In this document: positions 55,466 through 64,000 of the stretch, in pieces
Numbering within the stretch: the stretch's first letter is position 1
Layout of the letters: each line of letters begins with the position of its first letter
Assembly (NCBI RefSeq): GCF_001720485.1
Contig: NZ_CP017114.1
Coordinates: 1,798,001-1,862,000 of the forward strand
DNA from: Cobetia marina
GTDB lineage: Bacteria; Pseudomonadota; Gammaproteobacteria; Pseudomonadales; Halomonadaceae
Reading direction: 5' to 3'
DNA: 64,000 bases
Translations under genes and position numbers: made by a program
The notes under the pieces: model-generated
What the model was told of the DNA's origin: nothing
What the model saw: only the letters and a program-made list of their open reading frames with translations
Database searches by the model: none

Positions 55466-56443
55466 TCACGGATTGCCTGCGGCCGCGCCGGTGCCAAGCT
55501 CGATGATTTCAGCGGTAATGGATTCTTGTCGTACCTGGCGCAGCGTGGCCTTGAAATCCTCCAGTTCACGTTCGATCTGAGTGGCTGCCGAGGTCATGGC
55601 CTCCATGCGCGCTTCATTCTCGGCCGCAAAGGCGTGCAGTGCGGCCTGACAGAGACGCGCATGTTGATGCTCCTGTCCCAGGCGCGTGACAAGCTGCTCG
55701 CGGGGCAACTGCATCAGCGAAGTCGCGCGTCGATAAGGAGTCGCGCGTCGATAAGTGGATGCCTCGCCGGTATGCGTCGCCACGGGCGAGACCTTGTGCG
55801 CATCTGCCATCACGCCATTGCGTGACAGCGGAAGGAGCGGTTGGCGTATCAGTTGGGGCCGGCCCTTGAGCCAGCGCGTATAGACGATATCGAGGTGGGT
55901 AAAGGGCTGTTGCTCGCGTGCAGCGTCAATGGCGTGCGTGATGTCATCGGCAAGCGTCGGGATGCCGAGAGAATGTGAGGGCATGGCGGCAGACCACTCG
56001 GGTATCACTTCGCGTGTCGAGGCGACGACGAGACCGCGAGTGCCGATGATCATCAGCGGCGCTGTCATGCCTTGCGTGATCTGCGGCATGACGCTATCCA
56101 GTACGCGTTCACTGAAGGCACCGGCGAAGCCTTGCTCAGCGAGAAACAGCACCAGTGCCGTGCCGGGAGCAGACTGCTCGATCGCGACGTTCTGAGCAGA
56201 AGAGACGCCACGGGGAAGGGTGTCAGCACGCCGCGATGAACGACTCGGTGTGACGGTGTCTTCCGGCGGCATTGCATACGCCAGAGCGCTTGAGATCAGC
56301 TCGCTGTAGCGATCCACGGCTGCCACCTGCGCCTTGGCGGTGCGGGCCCGCGCGGCGGCAATGCCCTTGATGGCGTTGACCACGGCCCCCAGCTGCTGCA
56401 CTCCCTCGATGCGGGCACTGATATCGGAGAGACGTTCTGTCAT
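55466..56443 (-). CDS. atpG: N-type ATPase gamma subunit
   Basis: The 325-residue gamma subunit has the N-terminal helix [22 protein letters not shown] and a C-terminal [20 protein letters not shown] helix that forms the rotor shaft. An 18-bp in-frame duplication (55721-55756) gives [11 protein letters not shown] near residue 233. Last gene of the N-ATPase order. Overlaps atpA by 4 bases. Confidence 0.9.
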   Translation of the reverse strand: MTERLSDISARIEGVQQLGAVVNAIKGIAAARARTAKAQVAAVDRYSELISSALAYAMPPEDTVTPSRSSRRADTLPRGVSSAQNVAIEQSAPGTALVLFLAEQGFAGAFSERVLDSVMPQITQGMTAPLMIIGTRGLVVASTREVIPEWSAAMPSHSLGIPTLADDITHAIDAAREQQPFTHLDIVYTRWLKGRPQLIRQPLLPLSRNGVMADAHKVSPVATHTGEASTYRRATPYRRATSLMQLPREQLVTRLGQEHQHARLCQAALHAFAAENEARMEAMTSAATQIERELEDFKATLRQVRQESITAEIIELGTGAAAGNP

Positions 56444-58056
56444 GAGATGTCCTCCGACGTCGATGCCGCCCCGGTGTTGGCCTTGCCATCAGACTCATGC
56501 CCTCCAGGGGGCCCGGTGTCTGGCGGATTGCCTTGTACCGCAGTGGTGATCAGTGGCTTCATCATGTTGAGCAGTGCTTCGCGGGTGTCATCCTGCATCC
56601 CGCCCTGTGCAAGTGCCGGGGAACAAGGTGATTGAAGCGAACGATCCGTCTGAGTCTCACGATCCAGTGCATCTGGCAAGGCAGTACGCAAGGAGGCGAG
56701 TGCCGGCGGCGACAGCGTATCCAGCAGTCCGGCATGCAGGGCGCTCAGCAGTGCGACCTCGTCGATGAGACGCAGCGGTTGATGTTGAGGCTGGCGGAGA
56801 ATCGCGCGAATGCACTCCCCCCTGCGAAGCTGGTCACGCACGTGACCATCCGGCATGCCGCCGAAACGCGTGAAGACTTCGAGTTCCAGAAATTGCGCGT
56901 AATCCAGCCGCAGCGTACCCGCGGCCTTGCGCAGTACTGGCGCTTGGGTCTTGCCGCCGACACGACTGACGCTCAAGCCGACATCCACTGCGGGTTTCTG
57001 TCCTTGATGGAAGAGCGCGGCGTCCAGCACGATCTGGCCATCGGTGATCGAGATCAGGTTGGTCGGAATATAGGCCGATAGATTGCCGGAGTCGGTTTCC
57101 GCGATGGGCAGCGCGGTCAGCGAGCCGCCGCCCTTGGCAGGAGATAGCTTGGCGGCGCGTTCCAGAAGGCGAGCGTGCAGATAGAAGACATCCCCCGGAT
57201 AGGCCTCGCGGCCGGGTGACTGGCGTGTCAGCAGCGCAATCTCGCGGTGGGTGGCCGCATGCTTGGAAAGATCATCGATCACGATCAAGGCATGCTGGCC
57301 CGTGTCGCGGAAATGCTCCGCCATCGTCATGCCGGCATAAGGGGCAATCCACTGCAGGCCTGGCGCCGAGGCCGAGCCTGCGACCATCACGATGCAGCGC
57401 GCAAAGTTGCCCTGAGAGGTCAGCGCATCAATGGCACGTCGCACGCTGGACGTCTTCTGGCCGACCGCGACATACAGACAGATCATGTCACTGCTGCGCT
57501 GCGCGATCATCGTATCGATGGCCAGCGTCGTCTTGCCGGTGGCGTGATCACCGACGATGAGTTCGCGTTGGCCGCGGCCGAGGGCGAACAGCGTATCGAC
57601 GGCAATGATGCCGGTCTGTACTGGCTCGGTGACCAGATCTCGCTCGATGATCGACGGTGCCGGGCGCTCGATGGGCAGGGTCTGCGTGGTGGTGATCTCC
57701 CCCTTGCCATCCAGCGGACGCCCGAGGGGGTCGATCACGCGTCCCAGCAAGGCGTCACCGACCGGCACCTTCACGACATCTCCCGTGCCGCGCACGGTGT
57801 CTCCCGCCTGGACAGCCGTGCTGGTGTCCAGCAGCACGCAGCCGATGCTGTCATCGTTCAGCACCTGCGCGAAGCCGACCTGGCCGCCTGAAAATTGCAG
57901 CACTTCCTCCAGCCCGACATTCTTGAGCCCGGAGATCATCGCGACGCCGTCACCGATTTCCTCGACGCGTCCGCGATGCTCGGTCTGGGGAGCAAACGTC
58001 GTGTGTTGCAAGGTGTCTTGCGCGTTCACGCGCCACGCCGGTGTGTCAGCTGACAT
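56440..58056 (-). CDS. atpA: N-type ATPase alpha subunit
   Basis: The 538-residue alpha subunit has P-loop GDHATGKTT near residue 165 (standard F-ATPases have GDRQTGKT, so the loop is slightly variant). [16 protein letters not shown] sits in the N-domain. The C-terminal extension (about 60 residues) is polar. ATG at 58056 follows GGGAGACGC and overlaps atpF. It is the non-catalytic nucleotide-binding subunit. Confidence 0.93.
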   Translation of the reverse strand: MSADTPAWRVNAQDTLQHTTFAPQTEHRGRVEEIGDGVAMISGLKNVGLEEVLQFSGGQVGFAQVLNDDSIGCVLLDTSTAVQAGDTVRGTGDVVKVPVGDALLGRVIDPLGRPLDGKGEITTTQTLPIERPAPSIIERDLVTEPVQTGIIAVDTLFALGRGQRELIVGDHATGKTTLAIDTMIAQRSSDMICLYVAVGQKTSSVRRAIDALTSQGNFARCIVMVAGSASAPGLQWIAPYAGMTMAEHFRDTGQHALIVIDDLSKHAATHREIALLTRQSPGREAYPGDVFYLHARLLERAAKLSPAKGGGSLTALPIAETDSGNLSAYIPTNLISITDGQIVLDAALFHQGQKPAVDVGLSVSRVGGKTQAPVLRKAAGTLRLDYAQFLELEVFTRFGGMPDGHVRDQLRRGECIRAILRQPQHQPLRLIDEVALLSALHAGLLDTLSPPALASLRTALPDALDRETQTDRSLQSPCSPALAQGGMQDDTREALLNMMKPLITTAVQGNPPDTGPPGGHESDGKANTGAASTSEDIS

Positions 58057-58924
58057 GCTGCGTCTCCCGCGGGCTGCTGGCGGAGGGAGGTGTCGGCATG
58101 GCTTCAAAGGCCTTGGCCAGCACGCTGAGGTCTGATTGCCAGCTGTTGTTGAGGGCAAAGTGCGCACTGCGCAATTCCACTCCCCCCAACAGGGCCGGCT
58201 CGACCTCAAACCTCAGGCTGGGCAGGGGGGCCAGCTCGCGCGTGAGGAGATCTTTCAGCTCCGCCTGTTGGGTTGCTGACAGCTGGGCTGCAGTGATGAT
58301 GCTGAGCACGTTGCCTGACGGTGCAGTGTCAGCAATCTCGCGCGTCATGGCAGCCTCTGCCCCCCTTGCCGGGTGGGCGGGGGGCTGCTTCGCTGCCGGG
58401 GCATGCTGAAGCGCCCCTGTCAGGGCATCACGCTCATGCCGGGTCAGTGTGGTGATCTTGTGGTGCAGGCGCTCACGGAAGGCGGCATGGACGGCGGCGT
58501 TATCCAGTGGCGCAAGCAGTCTTGTGGCAATCGCTACCGCCAACGACAGGGCATGCTGGGTGTCTTGCTGACGTATGAGGTCACTCTCGCGCGTGATGGC
58601 GTCGTGAGCACTGCTCAGCAGTGCTTCAGCCTGCTGGCGCGCCTGGGCGAGCGTCTCACGACCTTGCGCTTCGGCCTTCAGGCTTGACTCCTTGAGCAGG
58701 GCGCTGCGCTCTGCCGCGATGTTGGCATGCGCCGCGTTCAATGAGGCAAGACGTCTGTCCGCCTCGGTGTGCGCGTCATCGGCGGCGTCGAGCGTGGCCT
58801 GTGCCGTTGCGCGGCGCTGCTCGATGGCCTGTGAGACAGGCTTCCACAGCACGCGCGAGAGCAGCCAGATCAGGATGAGCACGTTGAGTGCCTGCAACCC
58901 GATTCCCCACCAGTCGATAGTCAT
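58046..58924 (-). CDS. atpF: N-type ATPase b subunit with delta-like C-terminal domain
   Basis: The 292-residue protein has an N-terminal membrane helix ([23 protein letters not shown]) and a long charged helix (about 30-125) typical of subunit b. A C-terminal part ends [16 protein letters not shown] and resembles the delta/OSCP subunit. The operon has no separate delta gene, so this b-delta fusion supplies both functions, as in other N-ATPases. Confidence 0.88.
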   Translation of the reverse strand: MTIDWWGIGLQALNVLILIWLLSRVLWKPVSQAIEQRRATAQATLDAADDAHTEADRRLASLNAAHANIAAERSALLKESSLKAEAQGRETLAQARQQAEALLSSAHDAITRESDLIRQQDTQHALSLAVAIATRLLAPLDNAAVHAAFRERLHHKITTLTRHERDALTGALQHAPAAKQPPAHPARGAEAAMTREIADTAPSGNVLSIITAAQLSATQQAELKDLLTRELAPLPSLRFEVEPALLGGVELRSAHFALNNSWQSDLSVLAKAFEAMPTPPSASSPRETQHVS

Positions 58925-58928
58925 CAGT

Positions 58929-59177
58929 TCACGCCAGCAATGGGTTGGCAAACAGCAGCAACAACGCGATCACCAGGCAGTAGATAGCAGTGGTCTCTAT
59001 CATCGCCAGGCCAACGAACAGCGTACGCGAGATCGTATTGGCGGCCTCCGGCTGGCGAGCGATGGCGTCCATGGCGGCGGCCACGGCACGGCCCTCCGCG
59101 AGCGCTGGCCCTATGGCGCCGAACGCCACGGCAAATGCTGCGGAGATGACACTGGCAAAGGCGATCCAATCCATCAT
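58929..59177 (-). CDS. atpE: N-type ATPase c subunit
   Basis: The 82-residue hairpin has two membrane helices and a polar ARQPEA loop. The ion-site Glu is in MIETTAIY, with Thr and Tyr matching the Na+-ligand positions of known sodium c rings. The first helix contains GPALAEGRA, placing a second Glu where Ilyobacter c has Gln32. N-type c rings share this two-carboxylate pattern; the coupling ion (Na+ or H+) cannot be fixed by reading. Confidence 0.92.
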   Translation of the reverse strand: MMDWIAFASVISAAFAVAFGAIGPALAEGRAVAAAMDAIARQPEAANTISRTLFVGLAMIETTAIYCLVIALLLLFANPLLA

Positions 59178-60028
59178 GAGTTCTCCTGCTGGGAAGTCGA
59201 TGTGCGAGAGGTGGGCTGCTGGGACGTGAGTGGTTGAGGCGTGAGTGGTTGAGGCGTGAGTGGTGGGACGACAGTCTGATGCGCACTGTCCTTGTCCTTG
59301 TCTCCGTCTCCGTCCCCGTTCCTGGCACTGGCACTGGTCCTGGAATCAGGCTCGGAATTGAAAGACGCGCGGCCTTCCTCGACCGTCGAGGCAATGAAGA
59401 CCAGCGCCAGGATGGCGAAGATGTAGGCCTGTACCAGACCGGTCAGAAGATCCAGCGCCATCAGGGGAATCGGTACCAGCAGTCCTGCCAGTGATGCGAC
59501 GATTCCGATGACGAAAACGCCACTCATCACATTGCCGAACAGGCGGACGAACATGGAGAAGGTACGGGTGAGACTCTCCAGAATGTTCAAGGGAATCATC
59601 ACCACATTGGGCGCCGCGAACGACTTGAGATAGCCCTTGACGCCTGCGCCCCGAATGCCGAACCAGATGATGGACACGAAGACGAGCAGGGCCAGCGCGG
59701 CATCCGTTTCCATCTGGGCAGTCGGAGGTTCGACCCCGGGGAGAAGCGATGACAGGTTGGCGACCAGGATGAACAGGAACAGCGTGCCGATGAAACTGCG
59801 ATACGGTGTTGGCTCAACGCCACTGGTCTCACGGATCTGCACATCGAGAGTCGATACCAGCAGCTCCAGTGCTGCCTGGCGTCTATCGGGTATCAGGGTC
59901 AGGCGGCGTGTCATGCCCCAGGCGCCTGCGACCAGTACGGCCATGATGACCCAGGTCGTGATGATGGCGGCTGTGATGGGCACGGGGCCCAGATGAAAGA
60001 GTGCCTCTGATGTCAGCGGAGAATTCAC
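59174..60028 (-). CDS. atpB: N-type ATPase a subunit
   Basis: The 284-residue a subunit has five or six membrane helices. The stator Arg probably lies in ILESLTRTFSMFVRLFGNVMSG. The last 60 residues are an unusual hydrophilic tail (Asp/Lys, then LTPQPLTPQPLTSQQPTS) produced partly by 15-bp tandem repeats at 59226-59265. Overlaps atpR and atpE by ATGA. Confidence 0.9.
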   Translation of the reverse strand: MNSPLTSEALFHLGPVPITAAIITTWVIMAVLVAGAWGMTRRLTLIPDRRQAALELLVSTLDVQIRETSGVEPTPYRSFIGTLFLFILVANLSSLLPGVEPPTAQMETDAALALLVFVSIIWFGIRGAGVKGYLKSFAAPNVVMIPLNILESLTRTFSMFVRLFGNVMSGVFVIGIVASLAGLLVPIPLMALDLLTGLVQAYIFAILALVFIASTVEEGRASFNSEPDSRTSASARNGDGDGDKDKDSAHQTVVPPLTPQPLTPQPLTSQQPTSRTSTSQQENS

Positions 60029-60408
60029 CTGTCGTCCTCCCTTGCAGACGTGCCTGACGAGCAGGCGGCGTGCTGAGACAGGGCTTGCGTCACGCCGTCA
60101 GTCGCCGAGTGACTGGGGGGCGAGGATGGGCGATGCACCATCAGCCCCTTGGTGATGAGTATTCCTGCCAGCGTTGCGAGTAGTGCAAGCGCCCCTGCCT
60201 GCACGGCGACATGGAGACCGACCACCATCAGCCCGAGCCGGGCCAGTGTCAGGGCCACTGCCCATAGGGGATGACCACGAGTCACGACAAGTTCAGTGGT
60301 CATTCGCAGCGTACGGAAGTAGCCATATCCCAATGCCATGCCTGCCAGCAGACACACTGGCAGCAGTACTGACATGGACTGACCCTGCATGAAGTCGAGT
60401 GTCATCAT
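60025..60408 (-). CDS. atpR: N-type ATPase subunit AtpR
   Basis: The 127-residue protein has three membrane helices with an Arg-containing RTLRMTTELVVTRG loop. It lies between atpQ and atpB as in N-ATPase operons, where AtpR is thought to help c-ring assembly. The C-terminal tail is Ser/His-rich. ATG at 60408 overlaps the atpQ stop. Confidence 0.8.
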   Translation of the reverse strand: MMTLDFMQGQSMSVLLPVCLLAGMALGYGYFRTLRMTTELVVTRGHPLWAVALTLARLGLMVVGLHVAVQAGALALLATLAGILITKGLMVHRPSSPPSHSATDGVTQALSQHAACSSGTSAREDDR

Positions 60409-60895
60409 CGCGCGTTCATCCATTTCCAGGCACTCCAGCCCCCCAGGCAGACGCCGGCCATCATCAGGGGGGCGCTCCAGAACAGCGCCGTACCCGCGCG
60501 CTCATCCAGCCAGCGACCGGTATAGAGCCCTGCCAGGGTGGGTGTGATGACAATCCAGCCCAGTACGCCTATCTGCGCCAAGCGGCGTCCCACAGAAAGA
60601 TCCCCCTCACGTTGCCACTGGGCATGGCGAGCGCGACGCTGGCGCACGGCCTTGACCAGGGGGTCCCGTTCGCTCGCCGCACCCTGCGCCTGCGTTGCGG
60701 CGCCGTGGCGCTGGGTGTCCTGGGAGGGGCGTTCTCGTGAGCCGTGATCAACGCTCTGATGGGGACTCTGTCCAGCACTCTGATGACTGTCGGAAGGCTT
60801 CTTGTCGTGTTGCATTCGCGCAAGTCCCCGGTGGGTGGGAGGGCGGCATGAGCGTCGTGACGCGGCATGGGGCGCAGCAGATTGCGCGCGGGTCG

Positions 60896-60899
<4 letters not shown>
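60405..60899 (-). CDS. atpQ: N-type ATPase subunit AtpQ (AtpI-like)
   Basis: The 164-residue protein has a long polar His/Gln/Arg-rich N-terminus (about 85 residues). An AtpI/AtpQ-type domain with two membrane helices follows (LAQIGVLGWIVITPTLAGLY and LFWSAPLMMAGVCLGGWSAW). It is probably an assembly or Mg2+-related factor. ATG overlaps the atpC stop. Confidence 0.8.
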
Positions 60900-63069
<2,170 letters not shown>

Positions 63070-63550
63070 TCACGTCACTTTTGCCATCATGGCGTGTTGA
63101 TCATGTTGCGTTTTTTCATGTCTCGAGCCGGGTCGATGATGAATTTTCTGCCTGTCTACCCGGGGAAATACCGCAGTGCACAATAATTCGCATTTCGATG
63201 TCATTTCCTGACCTGTCTGAACGGACGCCATATCGTGTGCGGAGTGCTGCTGTGGCCTTCGCTTGGACAGTCACGACGCCAACACGACCCTGACATGGCA
63301 ATGACATTTCAGGGCTTGCTGACATCTCGAGGGAGAAGTGGAGGCTGCCGCGCAAATCCTTTCGACGTTGTGGTCAAAGGTTGTGGTCACTGACGTTGCA
63401 CGGTACTGGGCGCTTTGCCAGTAACGGCTCGAATGGGTCGGTTAGCCATGGGAGGGCAGATCACGCCTCACAGGTATGGGCGAGTTGCATCACTTCGGCA
63501 TGCAGAGTGTAGTCAAGATTCGTCGGGCATTATGCGCACCGCCTTCTACC

Positions 63551-63564
63551 TTGACGTACATCAA
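63551..63564. promoter_or_regulatory. FNR/Anr-like box 1
   Basis: TTGACGTACATCAA matches the FNR consensus TTGAT-N4-ATCAA with one difference. It lies about 260 bases before the oxidase start. Confidence 0.6.
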
Positions 63565-63664
63565 GATTTGCTGGTTATTTCCAGGGGGGAAAGCGGCTTT
63601 CAGTGTGGCATTTTGTCCTGCGACAACATGCTATGCGACATCGTCGCCGTCTCTTTCTATGATA

Positions 63665-63678
63665 TTGATCATAGTCAA
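63665..63678. promoter_or_regulatory. FNR/Anr-like box 2
   Basis: TTGATCATAGTCAA matches the FNR consensus with one difference, about 145 bases before the oxidase start. Two boxes in one promoter favour oxygen-responsive control. Confidence 0.65.
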
Positions 63679-63821
63679 GAGATGGAAAGAGTCGTGAGTT
63701 TTTGCTAATGGTGTGACGCCGTGACCCATCACGGTTCACCCGTGAACCTGTCGCCGGACAAGTTCCCGCCAGAAGGAACATGCCCAGCCATCCTGATGAT
63801 CGTTATCGTGAGGAGTTGCCC

Positions 63822-64000
63822 ATGGAACTGGATCCCGTGATCCTGTCGCGAATACAGTTCGGATTTGTCGTGTCATTCCACGCCGTCTTTCCGGTGTTCA
63901 CCATCGGATTGGCTTCCTATGTCGCCTTGTTGCACGGTCTTTATTACAAGACCGGCAATGCCGCCTGGGACCGACTTGCCGCCTTCTGGGTGAAGGTGTT
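63822..64000 (+). CDS. Cytochrome bd-type ubiquinol oxidase subunit I (5' part)
   Basis: The first 59 residues are visible before the window ends. LSRIQFGFVVSFHAVFPVFT has the conserved His heme ligand region of CydA/CioA, and a following GLYYKTGN suits the cyanide-insensitive (CioA) branch. GAGGAG precedes the ATG. Partial; the rest is outside the window. Confidence 0.9.
   Translation, partial: MELDPVILSRIQFGFVVSFHAVFPVFTIGLASYVALLHGLYYKTGNAAWDRLAAFWVKV

Overview
The window reads as chromosomal DNA of a GC-rich, aerobic, probably marine or halophilic gammaproteobacterium. The gene content (Tad-like pilus, OprC-type copper receptor, guanidine operon, N-type ATPase with PHA genes) and codon style suggest Halomonadaceae (Cobetia/Halomonas-like). 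That placement is inference from style and content, not from a database match. Genes are dense, often with ATGA-type overlaps. Two stretches, 17.78-19.30 kb and about 38.9-40.8 kb, are conspicuously AT-rich and look acquired.

Layout. 0-2.1 kb: a flavin monooxygenase and an extensin-like protein. 2.4-10.9 kb: a compact Tad/type IVc pilus locus (pilin-like, CpaB, secretin, TadD lipoprotein, TadA ATPase, TadB, TadC, second pilin-like protein) with no TadZ, prepilin peptidase or TadE/F visible. 10.9-16.6 kb: a VOC protein, then a copper module (SCO protein, small membrane protein, PepSY membrane protein, TonB-dependent copper receptor). 16.7-22.7 kb: MdaB quinone reductase, an AT-rich membrane/coiled-coil gene bracketed by near-identical 44-bp repeats, an amidase, and an SSF symporter with a DUF3311 partner. 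23-25.2 kb: an OsmC-YcaO fusion. 25.3-28.1 kb: a LysR regulator, an SDR and a DJ-1/PfpI protein, with the same 50-bp operator-like sequence in front of both enzyme genes.

28.2-38.8 kb: a complete guanidine-degradation operon on the minus strand. A guanidine-I (ykkC) riboswitch precedes an ABC transporter, two DUF1989 proteins (carboxyguanidine deiminase type), a biotin-dependent guanidine/urea carboxylase and allophanate hydrolase. 39.1-40.8 kb: an AT-rich receiver plus histidine-kinase pair of unknown role. 41.2-49.7 kb: an iron-siderophore uptake operon (Fur box, TonB receptor, binding protein, permease interrupted by an in-frame TGA, second permease, ATPase). It is bracketed by a broken 5' copy and an intact copy of a Tat-exported aminotransferase gene.

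49.8-63.0 kb: a minus-strand array starting with an N-type F-ATPase operon (atpDCQRBEFAG) and continuing into PHA synthase, FabI, a MaoC-Pta fusion and acetate kinase. This couples ion-motive force to acyl-CoA/PHB and acetyl-phosphate metabolism. The window ends in the start of a cytochrome bd-type oxidase subunit I gene, preceded by two FNR/Anr-like boxes. Short (12-18 bp) tandem duplications recur throughout, at gene ends and in spacers.
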